Assembly (NCBI RefSeq): GCF_001042905.1
Contig: NZ_JYLB01000002.1
Location: forward strand, 434,001 to 498,000
Origin: Pseudomonas lini
GTDB lineage: Bacteria > Pseudomonadota > Gammaproteobacteria > Pseudomonadales > Pseudomonadaceae
Direction of reading: 5' to 3'
DNA: 64,000 nucleotides
A model generated the notes under the pieces. That model made no database searches. It saw only the letters and a program-made list of their open reading frames with translations, and was not told where the DNA came from. Within the stretch, counting starts at the first letter, position 1. The number at the start of each line of letters is the position of its first letter. Positions 8,817-16,984 of the stretch are shown here, piece after piece. The position numbers and the translations under genes were made by a program.

Positions 8817-9005
8817 TTATGCCGCGACGAACAATCAGAACCCGCGCAACATCCGGGAAGCCTTCCGCCACCCAGGACTCACGCCGATTGAACGGACCAT
8901 CGGTCAACACACAAGGCATATCCCGCAACCGAATCCAGGGCTCATCCTGCTAATGCAGCATGCTTAGCGACATCTGAGGCCAATCCAGAACACTCAACGT
9001 CGGAC

Positions 9006-9030
9006 GCTCGACCACTCGCGATGGTCGAGC
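9006..9030. repeat. Perfect 9-bp inverted repeat
   Basis: GCTCGACCA (9006-9014) pairs with TGGTCGAGC (9022-9030) across a 7-nt loop. It is about 120 bases downstream of the last gene of the Z1/MORC operon and may be a transcript 3' hairpin or a protein site. Confidence 0.4.
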
Positions 9031-9150
9031 ATCATGTAGCGCAGGAGAGGAGACTAGGAAAACGGAGGATAAAAAAATCAGCACTCCGCCTTGGGTAAAA
9101 TTTCAATCGGCAGACTGGTTGGTTTTCAATCAGCGTCAACACCCTGGCTT

Positions 9151-9942
9151 TCAGGTCGCAAGCTCAGGCTCAACAGTTTTAATAAATGCGCGCACCGCAG
9201 TATCGAACGTATTTAAGACTACGTGCTCTAGCTCCTCGGAAGTTAGATACCCCAGATCAATGATCTGGTTCTTCACTCGAAGAATCTTGGTGGCAGAACG
9301 CATGACGTCCTCCATTGGGCCTCGACCGACCTTAACTGCCGTGCTTAGCCAGCCTTCAGCTATTGCGATGGCCAAGGAAGGGTTCCCACCTATAGATGCA
9401 CGCTCAAAAATCTGAACCATTGCATCCTCGGTCAATTGCTTTAATAACTCCCAGCGCTGCGCGTGCCCCTCGCCTCTGTCCAGAATCGTACCTCGTACCC
9501 AGAGCCGTTGAAACGAGTTGCGGACACCTCCCGCAAACCGTGCTGCTCGCTCGCGATTCTTATCGGTGAAACGCCATACGACTATGTCAGGGGCCAATAC
9601 CGTTGTCATGAACGCCCATACGTCATCACGCAATGCTTCGCCTGTCCGCAAATCCTCTAACTGGCCAAGGTAAATGGCTGCGTCTTGGTCGAACTGCGCT
9701 CTGGCCGCTTGGGTATTGGAAGTGGGGAAACCCGCTATTTGAGCAATCCTCCGCAGTTCGGCAGTAATGTTAACGGCCACGCTATCAGCTCTGGTCCCAC
9801 CACTTGAGGCGCTGGTCTTCAAGGCCGAGTATTCTCTGATACGGTCGATGCTGTCTTTGGGAGACGGGGTCTCACTCTTGAGTTTCTCAAGGATTGTGGC
9901 AACACCGTGAGCTTTCAGGCGCGGAAGAAGTGGAACACGCAT
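9151..9942 (-). CDS. Last gene of Z1/MORC operon; DUF6339-like protein of unknown function
   Basis: 263 residues, mostly helical, with no signal peptide or membrane segment. A conserved-looking core reads DDVWAFMTTVLAPDIVVWRF, then GGVRNSFQRLWVRG at about residues 105-150. This resembles a family I know as DUF6339, which occurs beside Z1/DUF4420 genes; that assignment is from memory and tentative. Its ATG (9942) overlaps the stop of the preceding gene by one base (TGATG), so it is translationally coupled and probably made in fixed ratio with the other operon products. No nuclease motif is evident. Confidence 0.7.
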   Translation of the reverse strand: MRVPLLPRLKAHGVATILEKLKSETPSPKDSIDRIREYSALKTSASSGGTRADSVAVNITAELRRIAQIAGFPTSNTQAARAQFDQDAAIYLGQLEDLRTGEALRDDVWAFMTTVLAPDIVVWRFTDKNRERAARFAGGVRNSFQRLWVRGTILDRGEGHAQRWELLKQLTEDAMVQIFERASIGGNPSLAIAIAEGWLSTAVKVGRGPMEDVMRSATKILRVKNQIIDLGYLTSEELEHVVLNTFDTAVRAFIKTVEPELAT

Positions 9943-10847
9943 CAGTCACCCTCTCCAAAGTCGGCTGTAGCAAGAATCAAGGCCTTAAACTTTCCTGGCG
10001 CATAGGTCCGCATTTGTCGGATGTTCTCGAGACTTTGTCCAGGAAATGACATCTCTATCCACGCTCTCGCTTGATAACCTATCGAACCTTCCTCATATCG
10101 ATCGAGTTCGGCTTCATTCTCAACGTCTAGCGAGGCTTCGATGAGCTGCGTCATCACATCAGCGACCATTGCCTGGAGCGTAAGAGCATCACCTTCGACG
10201 AACCTTGCGCACACACGTTCGATATCAGAATTGACATAAAGCCTTACGTTACCGCTGAAGTCCGCATCCAGCGTTGTCGGGCTCCAGTCTACGAGCCAAG
10301 GAGCATATTGCTCTGGCCTAGCCTTGAAACTCTCGGAAAAGCTGGCAAGCTCAATAGGGAACCTGGAATCACCACCATCTTCGATAAGAATATGTTTGTG
10401 ATACTGCCAGAGGCGCGCGCCCCGCTGCTTAGCAGACAATGGCCCCCCAGAATCAACGGGTGCTTCAAGAACGATCCTGAGGCTGAGCTGAAGCTGCCCT
10501 GAAAGGGTTCGTCCAGGAATGGTTGCCTCGAGCGTTACCGCGGGTTCGTCGATATCTATTACTGCAGTCACCAGGCGATCTACTCGCCGAGGCAAGCTGC
10601 CGGTGCCAGTGCCAGCCACGAGCACTACCGCCAGTTTCAGATCAGCAGCATCTATTCCCAATCGATCTGCTGCTTCTATGAAATCTACATCGACATGAAC
10701 ATTGACTTGAATGTCTTGTTCATAATCCCAGTTCTCCAGAATATCGGAAGCCGGGGATAAAGGTTCACCCGGAGGCCCGATCATCCATCCGCTGAAGTTG
10801 ACCAGTTCATTCGGAAAGGTCAGGAATGGGAGGGCTATGCGGCTCAT
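9942..10847 (-). CDS. Fourth gene of Z1/MORC operon, unknown function
   Basis: 301 residues with no recognised domain. The first half is predicted beta-rich (VNVHVDVDFIEAA, LAVVLVAGTGTGSLPRRVDR, LTLEATIPGR-like strands). The second half is helical with an acidic C-terminus ending GEGD. The start ATG (10847) overlaps the ATPase gene stop by four bases (ATGA), and its own stop overlaps the next start by one. This pattern indicates an obligate partner of the MORC-like ATPase, perhaps a target-binding or structural subunit (inference). Confidence 0.7.
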   Translation of the reverse strand: MSRIALPFLTFPNELVNFSGWMIGPPGEPLSPASDILENWDYEQDIQVNVHVDVDFIEAADRLGIDAADLKLAVVLVAGTGTGSLPRRVDRLVTAVIDIDEPAVTLEATIPGRTLSGQLQLSLRIVLEAPVDSGGPLSAKQRGARLWQYHKHILIEDGGDSRFPIELASFSESFKARPEQYAPWLVDWSPTTLDADFSGNVRLYVNSDIERVCARFVEGDALTLQAMVADVMTQLIEASLDVENEAELDRYEEGSIGYQARAWIEMSFPGQSLENIRQMRTYAPGKFKALILATADFGEGD

Positions 10848-12700
10848 GCTCTACCCTCGTTCAGAAAGCGAAGTCGGACACCTATGGCTGCTTCTGGTGG
10901 GCTCAGAACCGAGATACTGATGGTGCCGCTTTCAGTACCTACCTTGATGGTTGGCCCAAGGGTAACTTCGTCAACGCCATCAAACGACATCCCGATCACC
11001 CGGGTTTCAAAGCCAGCTGGCAAATCTTCACCGTCAGCAACGACACCGTCTGCAACCAGATGAGATTCAGCCGATATTTCAAGCATTGCATTCGCCCCAT
11101 CGTTCTGCAAGTCCGCTTCAAAAATGGCGCAACGTCGATTCTTATCGTCAATTTCAAGACGTATAAACCGAGTTGGCGATATGGCGAGCTCGTGCTTTAC
11201 ATGCGGTGAGCGCGGGACCGGCTTAGATCTGCCCGGACCTTTTCCCGAAACTGAATCAAGTAGCCGTCCCAGACGGCTAGCAGTACCAGCAAGCGAAGGA
11301 CCACGCTCCTTGCTACTGCTTGCGACTGACATGACTGGTGCTGCGAAAGTACTGGCGGCTTGTTCGATTCGCTTGAGAGCCCCCCGAACGAATGTCTTCG
11401 CGTTACGATCGGGAAGATTGTCAGGAATCCAATCGTCGTGAGCAGGAGGCTCGGACATTGCAAACGCGGATTCCACCTCATCCTCATCCGAACATATGAA
11501 TACACCAGCCCACTCAAAGCGTGTATCGGCAAAAGGAGTACCCTCGATATACTTCACGACCAGCTCCACAGGTCGCATCAAGGCGATATGACAGGTCTGT
11601 TCAGGTATCCCGGAATTGTCATCCAGAGCGGAGCCCAAGCGATCGGCGCAAAGCCCCCTCTTGATGATCAGTTTGCCCAAATCCTTTTTAGGGCGCTCAC
11701 TCCTAATAATTTGCACATCATCAGCATTATCTCGATAAGCTTTCATGGCAGACGCGAACAGATCAAACGGAGGGAAGTCGTCCGGCACCGGCAACGCGAC
11801 TTCATGCTCCTCGATTTCTACCCGAATGGTGAGCTTTTTGTCTTCAGGGGTTGATGCCGTGAGTCGTGGCCAGAAGTTCCAGAGAATCGTTTCTTGTATA
11901 TAGTGATTTATCGACCTGACGTCTTCTCCCTCCTCAATGTAAGGATCAAGGATAAGGATTGAAGTACCCGTATTGTTCAGATCTCGTTCAGGCATCCCTA
12001 ACGACGCCGCCAGTTCGGCAGCATGGGATCCGGTCAGGGGATCGATGCCGCCGTCGCCATCGCTGATCCCCCACCAGTGCCTCCCCGTAAATCTTCTGCG
12101 CTTGTTATCGGCCGTATCAGCATCGAACGCCGAACCCAAGTGACAACCCATAAATCTGCGTACAGGTTTACCTTCGCAAGTGGTCTGGCTATCTACGAGA
12201 ATCGTCGAACACGCACTCATTGCATATAGAGATGTCTTCCCGTAACCGTAGGTGCCTCCTCCGTGATATGTGTCACGAGCAACGCCGACGTTACGCAGAA
12301 AATTTACGAAATTGAGCGCTTCGCGTCCATCTGAAGCGACGTCTCCCGACGTCGGTCCACTGAGCCCGATGGAACGGAAGTCACAGATTTCCAGCACTTT
12401 GAGGCCGACCGTCCCAATTGAGGTTGCTATCTCATTCCGGGTGTGATCACCCTGGGGAAGGTCTGCCAATACAACCTCCCTCAATGCTGTGCACTGTTGA
12501 GATGTCAGCGTACGAAATCTAATCGACAACGACGGACCGAACCCCGGCAGGGCAGCATCGATACTGTTCTGAATAGACTCACGGAGCATTGTCTGCAGAA
12601 GATCCTGAGCAGGACAACCGAGCAGCCGCCTGAAGCCGTCTGCTGCGATGTTTCCTGTCTTGGCAAAGGGTTCGCTAAAAAGCTCCAGTAGTCGCGTCAT
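10844..12700 (-). CDS. MORC/MutL-like GHKL ATPase of a restriction-type operon
   Basis: 618 residues. The N-terminal half is a GHKL (gyrase/Hsp90/histidine kinase/MutL) ATPase. The N-box is LRESIQNSIDA (about 40), the Mg/ATP-binding segment is EICDFRSIGLSGP (about 105), and the lid is GGGTYGYGKTSLY (about 148). A second, MutL-like S5 portion follows, then a C-terminal beta-rich part (about 470-618). Bacterial MORC-like ATPases in operons with Z1 helicases, DUF4420 nucleases, Vsr and cytosine methyltransferases were described by comparative genomics (Iyer, Abhiman and Aravind). By family analogy it would form an ATP-gated dimeric clamp on DNA. The ATG overlaps the DUF4420 stop (ATGA). Confidence 0.85.
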   Translation of the reverse strand: MTRLLELFSEPFAKTGNIAADGFRRLLGCPAQDLLQTMLRESIQNSIDAALPGFGPSLSIRFRTLTSQQCTALREVVLADLPQGDHTRNEIATSIGTVGLKVLEICDFRSIGLSGPTSGDVASDGREALNFVNFLRNVGVARDTYHGGGTYGYGKTSLYAMSACSTILVDSQTTCEGKPVRRFMGCHLGSAFDADTADNKRRRFTGRHWWGISDGDGGIDPLTGSHAAELAASLGMPERDLNNTGTSILILDPYIEEGEDVRSINHYIQETILWNFWPRLTASTPEDKKLTIRVEIEEHEVALPVPDDFPPFDLFASAMKAYRDNADDVQIIRSERPKKDLGKLIIKRGLCADRLGSALDDNSGIPEQTCHIALMRPVELVVKYIEGTPFADTRFEWAGVFICSDEDEVESAFAMSEPPAHDDWIPDNLPDRNAKTFVRGALKRIEQAASTFAAPVMSVASSSKERGPSLAGTASRLGRLLDSVSGKGPGRSKPVPRSPHVKHELAISPTRFIRLEIDDKNRRCAIFEADLQNDGANAMLEISAESHLVADGVVADGEDLPAGFETRVIGMSFDGVDEVTLGPTIKVGTESGTISISVLSPPEAAIGVRLRFLNEGRA

Positions 12701-13695
12701 CCAGCAATCCTTTCAAAGGCAATTTCGAAATCATTGGTCGAAAGTTCAAAGGTCTTCGCATGGCTCAGATCGATCTGATATTCCAAAGCCGAGATGCCCT
12801 CTGGCAGGAATCCTCCAGCGAAACTGGAACCAGTGATTCGCGGAAATCCTTCGGAAACTCTGTAGACCTTCAGTCCTTCCAGATCAAAGGATAGGCGATT
12901 CCATTCCTCTCCATGAGGATCCGAGCATCCCAGTGCCTCCAACCCCTTTTCGAGCGTTCCTCTATCAGCCCCGGATCTCAGCAGACCATCAAAGACCGAG
13001 CCTACTGAAAGTTGGCCATTTTTGACTTGCTCCAGACGAACATGGGCAAGGTGAAGTGTCCCTCCGATTGGCGGAGCCAACTGGTCGATGCCATGAATGG
13101 ATACTCGAGTTGTATCGGATCGCCCAGAGGTCTTCACCTCGAGAGCATGGATACCTCTGCGAAAATCATGACGGAGTTCAAAAGGCCCGGTCCATGTTTC
13201 CGTTGCAATCCGATTATGAATGACAAGACGCCGCATCACTTCAAGTTCGCCAACCAACCCCTGAACTTTGTTGTCCGGGATTTCTTCACGAGCCTTCTCT
13301 TTCAAGAGTTCCCGGAAATCATCGATAGACGCAGCTACGGCCTTGAACGGTGAAAACCCCTCCTTGATCCTTCGAAGAATTTCCTCCGCCAGCTCAGCAA
13401 ACACCATATCAAGAGCTCGGTCCAAGCACATGATGTCGATAAACAACGTACCCTTGCTGGATACATTGTAGTTCGAAGTTGTCACGAGGAGCTTTGAAGT
13501 TGACGTCAGCCCACGGACCTCAGATCGCCCACCGACAGGCACCAGAAGTCGAGGCTGCCCTTGTGCTCCGATCGCGTATCGCGCCGTGCCGAAGCCTGTC
13601 GCGATACCCGAATCAATACTGGGAACCTCAATCACCCCATCACCCGAGCCGGTCTCCTTAAGACGCTTCCAACGCTCGATCGCCCTCTTACTCAT
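12697..13695 (-). CDS. PD-(D/E)XK motif protein (DUF4420), putative nuclease subunit
   Basis: 332 residues from the ATG at 13695. This start lies inside the end of the Z1 gene, giving an 8-base overlap (ATGAGTAA); the frame extends further upstream but there it only shadows Z1. The catalytic-type motif is an acidic residue in RHDFRRGIHA followed by ALEVKTSGRSD at about residues 190-210, matching D-x(n)-(D/E)-x-K. A preceding segment, VQGLVGELEVMRRL, supplies the conserved glutamate helix of this nuclease fold. It is the likely DNA-cleaving component of the operon. The target sequence and cofactors are not deducible. Confidence 0.85.
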   Translation of the reverse strand: MSKRAIERWKRLKETGSGDGVIEVPSIDSGIATGFGTARYAIGAQGQPRLLVPVGGRSEVRGLTSTSKLLVTTSNYNVSSKGTLFIDIMCLDRALDMVFAELAEEILRRIKEGFSPFKAVAASIDDFRELLKEKAREEIPDNKVQGLVGELEVMRRLVIHNRIATETWTGPFELRHDFRRGIHALEVKTSGRSDTTRVSIHGIDQLAPPIGGTLHLAHVRLEQVKNGQLSVGSVFDGLLRSGADRGTLEKGLEALGCSDPHGEEWNRLSFDLEGLKVYRVSEGFPRITGSSFAGGFLPEGISALEYQIDLSHAKTFELSTNDFEIAFERIAG

Positions 13696-16327
13696 CAACC
13701 GCCCCATCCAGTGCTTCGGCCAACAATTCTTCTTCCGATGCAATCTGCTCAGGTACAGGGGCGTCCAGCCCCACCGAGAAATAGTCGCCCGCTTGATCCG
13801 GTGTTCCCGGGAAAACAATACCAATACCTATCAAATCACTAACGGCGTCCAAGTCCTTGCGAGATGTCGACTGTGCCTCGGACTTACCGTCGATCACGTA
13901 TAGCAAGAGGAGAGGGATTTGTGGGCGATCATTTTTGATCTCTGCCCAACTTCCATTACTTTTCACTGTCTCTGGGTCCATGGTGTCGATAAGAATGTCG
14001 CTCTTCGACATCAACGCTTTGATGTCGGCATATCCTCTCTCGTTGTCTTTCAACTGAGAGCGACGGGCAGCATTCACCTGGCCAAGAACGCCCAGTGGTT
14101 TTTCAGCCTCTCTCTTGCCAGTGGGAGTAATGATGCCGACATTCCATTCCTGCAGTCTGTCTGCTGCCTGATCGATATAACCGAGAAGAAGATCTTTCTT
14201 CAGATCCATGTGGTGTTCACAGATATCATAAGCCACCAGAAATTTACGGACCTCTTGGAGTGACACTTCTCGTGCGAGATGACGTTTGCCCCCACCTTGA
14301 GTTTCGAATGGGCGCTTGGCAAATACATCGTCAACGAACTGAACGGCAGCTTCCCAATTTCCCGCTACCTTGGTATCACTCTGATGATCAAAGCGGATGG
14401 TCTGCACATGTCGGCCCTCGAAGCTGATATTGCTGCGATATGTATGCCGCATCTTGGATGCAGCAGTAATCGCCATACCTGGAATGGCACGAACCCTGAC
14501 GGCGAACTCCTTGGGAGTGACGCCATGCTTGCGGTAGTTGCTGATGTCTTCGCGGATCTCTTCCTCAATACGCGCCAGCGCACGGAAGTTTGACGTAAGT
14601 TCAGCAGTCGTCCAAAGGCGAGGAAGATCCTCATAACCCTTTCTATAGCCGAACCAACGCCCCATCTGAAGCAGAGTGTCATATTGCATGGAAGTGCGCA
14701 GGAAGAATGAAACTGAAAGACCTTCAAGCGTCAGTCCGCGGGCTAGCACTGTCCCCCCCACCACGATGTAAGTCTTGGGTTCTAGGGTGTAATCCAACCG
14801 TTCAAAGCTTTCTCCGTTTTCGATAGCGAATTCCAGGGCATCGAGAGTGCTCTTGAGATGTGGGCGAAGGTCGGCCAGTGAATATATTCCGTCGTACTCC
14901 AGCGGAACTTGGTCTGTCTCCTCCTTGAGTACCTGCTCCATCTTATTCTGGAACTCACCAAAATCGCTGGTCAGTTCAACCAGGTTGCTTTCGATCCATT
15001 GCTTAATGAGCTTCGCCATTCGCTCGTGTTGGATGATGTAAGGGGATGTATGGACCAACATCGTCATATGCTGTTCATACTGCCCGCGCGCTCTTCGGAT
15101 TGCACAACTAAGAAGGAACCAGAGAACTGCATTTTCCAGTTCTTCAGTCATCTGAGGGTGGAACGAATCCTTTTCACTGATGCGGATCGGTCGCAGGAGT
15201 TTGAGCTTTTCGTCCGGCACATGTCGAATCATGTTTCTGCCGGCCTCTTCTGGAGACTCAGGGCCATCCGGATCGACTGGAGCATACCCGAACACCTCCC
15301 TCGCACCAAAATAGCCGTCAGTGCGAGGCAAAGTGGTAATGAAATCCTCCGGATACAGATCGTCGAGATCGTTCTGATTTAATGGGTACGGATCGATGAA
15401 CACATTGGCAAATGGTGTTGCCGTGTAACCCACATAAGATACCGCTGGGAGTGCTCTTAGGATCTTGCGGATCTCGGCATTGATCCGCGTCATGTCGTAA
15501 TCATTATTCGACGAGTTAACCGACGCTTGATCGCACTCATCGTCAATTAGTAGCACCTTGAGCTGCCGAAGTATTGCCAAGGGGGTCTTTGGCTTGCCTT
15601 TATCATCGATAATAGTCTTACGGAAGGTCTCGAGTCTCGAGGTGATTTTCTTCATCACGACCAACTGCGCTCGTCCGGGAACAGGCATCGTGAACGAACC
15701 ATTCGCAGGATATGTGTAATCCCCGTCGTTCTGCTCGGTGGTGTAAAGCTGCCAGAAATGTCGGTGACGATTTACGATGTCGTGTTCTATACGTCGTTGG
15801 GTCTGCGCCCGCAACTTGTTGGTTACTCCGCCCAGCAGCACGATTAGGTTATATCCGGCGTCCACGGCTTTGGCGATCACGGAGGTCATGTTCGCTGTCT
15901 TGCCGGACTGGACATAACCAACTACGAGTCCACGATGGCGAAAACTTTCGTTATTTGGATTTGCAAGTAGCGATACAACTTCTGACGAGCTCTCATCGAT
16001 AGACGCAATGGTGTTTTCGTCCCAACCCTTGCTGTTCTTGAGATATCCCTTCAGAGCCGGCCAGTGAACATCCTTCGAGCCAGGCCCCTTGTACCAAGGA
16101 TCTCTTTTCTTGATCAAAGAGCTACGACGCAAGATCTCAACATCCTCCAACGACGCGATCACCTGCTCAAGTGCTACCGCAAGATTCTGGTCCATTTCGG
16201 AGGTAAAGGAGAAACCAATGCTGGTGAGATCCTTTTTTAAGGCTCCTGCAGCCTGCTCCGGGGAATCGTGCGTAGGAAGTTTCTCGCGGATCTGACGGGC
16301 GAAGGTTTCAATCTGCGGATTTGTCAT
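13688..16327 (-). CDS. Z1-domain superfamily II helicase-like ATPase
   Basis: 879 residues from the ATG at 16327 (AAGGA 8 bases upstream; an in-frame TTG exists at 16348). Helicase motif I (Walker A) is GYVQSGKTANMTSVI (about residue 140), motif II is LLIDDECDQAS (about 265), and a motif III-like segment is YVGYTATPFANVF (about 300). The Z1 signature is GGTVLARGLTLEGLSVSFFL followed by LQMGRWFGYRKGY (about 550-600), which carries the arginine-finger region. Z1 proteins are the motor-like core of these methyltransferase-linked defence operons. It is the first gene of the overlapping block, 201 bases after vsr. Confidence 0.9.
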   Translation of the reverse strand: MTNPQIETFARQIREKLPTHDSPEQAAGALKKDLTSIGFSFTSEMDQNLAVALEQVIASLEDVEILRRSSLIKKRDPWYKGPGSKDVHWPALKGYLKNSKGWDENTIASIDESSSEVVSLLANPNNESFRHRGLVVGYVQSGKTANMTSVIAKAVDAGYNLIVLLGGVTNKLRAQTQRRIEHDIVNRHRHFWQLYTTEQNDGDYTYPANGSFTMPVPGRAQLVVMKKITSRLETFRKTIIDDKGKPKTPLAILRQLKVLLIDDECDQASVNSSNNDYDMTRINAEIRKILRALPAVSYVGYTATPFANVFIDPYPLNQNDLDDLYPEDFITTLPRTDGYFGAREVFGYAPVDPDGPESPEEAGRNMIRHVPDEKLKLLRPIRISEKDSFHPQMTEELENAVLWFLLSCAIRRARGQYEQHMTMLVHTSPYIIQHERMAKLIKQWIESNLVELTSDFGEFQNKMEQVLKEETDQVPLEYDGIYSLADLRPHLKSTLDALEFAIENGESFERLDYTLEPKTYIVVGGTVLARGLTLEGLSVSFFLRTSMQYDTLLQMGRWFGYRKGYEDLPRLWTTAELTSNFRALARIEEEIREDISNYRKHGVTPKEFAVRVRAIPGMAITAASKMRHTYRSNISFEGRHVQTIRFDHQSDTKVAGNWEAAVQFVDDVFAKRPFETQGGGKRHLAREVSLQEVRKFLVAYDICEHHMDLKKDLLLGYIDQAADRLQEWNVGIITPTGKREAEKPLGVLGQVNAARRSQLKDNERGYADIKALMSKSDILIDTMDPETVKSNGSWAEIKNDRPQIPLLLLYVIDGKSEAQSTSRKDLDAVSDLIGIGIVFPGTPDQAGDYFSVGLDAPVPEQIASEEELLAEALDGAVDE

Positions 16328-16528
16328 CGAAGCAATCCTTACTTTCAATCCATAGGTATAGGCGCTGCTGGTTCGCTGAGCATGTACTATCCAACTTCCA
16401 GGCCACCTGCAATGTGTGGCATCACTTTGCCACTTAATGCGTCATTGGCCCAGTCCATTTTGCGCAGACAGCTGATCGGATTAAGCATCAAGCAGGCCAT
16501 CTATCAGGCATCGACCGGTGGCAGGGCA

Positions 16529-16984
16529 TTACGTATCCATCACAGGAAAGTCGGGCCAGGAGACGTATTTTTGATTACAATCCGGCACGGCTTCCAGAAG
16601 CCAGTTCATTTCTGCTTCAGGCCCGCGGATACCACACTCCCAAAGCTCGAAGACACGCCACCCCAGCTGGAGCAGCTCGGTTTTGTTCCTAAGGTCTCGT
16701 TTCACATTCTGGTCGAATTTCAATCGCCAGAATTCTTCGCGAGTTCGAGGGGATGTGGCATATCTGCAGCCAGGGTGTCTATGCCAGAAACAGCCATGAA
16801 TGAAAATGCAGACGTTGTAGCGAGGAAGCACAACGTCTGGCCGACCTGGAAGCTCCTGAGAGTGCAGTCGATACCTGAAGCCATGCCGATGCAGCAGCTT
16901 CCGGACCTTCATCTCGGGAGATGTATTGCTGCCGCGAATAGCGGCCATCATGCGAGACCTAACTTCTTTGCTGACTATGTCCAT
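16529..16984 (-). CDS. vsr: Very short patch repair (Vsr) endonuclease
   Basis: 151 residues from the ATG at 16984 (a longer GTG start at 17041 is possible). It has the Vsr hallmarks: SRMMAAIRGSNTSPEMKVRK at the N-terminus, the catalytic Asp in PGRPDVVLP, the His/Cys zinc-type segment CIFIHGCFWHRHPGC, and the aromatic GWRVFELWECGI. Vsr nicks beside the T in T:G mismatches that arise by deamination of 5-methylcytosine, so it protects methyltransferase recognition sites. Here it is divergent from its cytosine methyltransferase and upstream of the Z1 operon, and it may serve either repair or restriction. Confidence 0.93.
   Translation of the reverse strand: MDIVSKEVRSRMMAAIRGSNTSPEMKVRKLLHRHGFRYRLHSQELPGRPDVVLPRYNVCIFIHGCFWHRHPGCRYATSPRTREEFWRLKFDQNVKRDLRNKTELLQLGWRVFELWECGIRGPEAEMNWLLEAVPDCNQKYVSWPDFPVMDT

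Larger units (their letters stand above)
8758..9084 (-). pseudogene. Decayed small secreted-protein gene with in-frame amber codon
   Basis: Reading the minus strand from a GTG at 9084, with AAGG five bases upstream, gives a signal-peptide-like start (VLIFLSSVFLVSSPALHDA). This runs to an in-frame TAG at 8950-8952 after 44 residues. The same frame stays open for 63 more codons beyond the TAG to a TGA at 8758 and looks coding (PWIRLRDMPCVLTDGPFNRR, then FPDVARVLIVRRG). A full-length product would be about 108 residues. Either a 44-residue secreted peptide is made or this is a gene broken by one nonsense mutation. I do not recognise the family. Confidence 0.35.

Noticed and set aside
8708..8953. 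An 81-codon plus-strand frame in the island edge
   Set aside because: It begins inside a REP element, crosses a terminator-like hairpin and is Arg/Ser-rich; the minus-strand frame is more protein-like.
8600..9150. Integrase or transposase remnant marking the left end of the island
   Set aside because: Translations in all frames showed no recombinase motif, only the decayed small frame described above.
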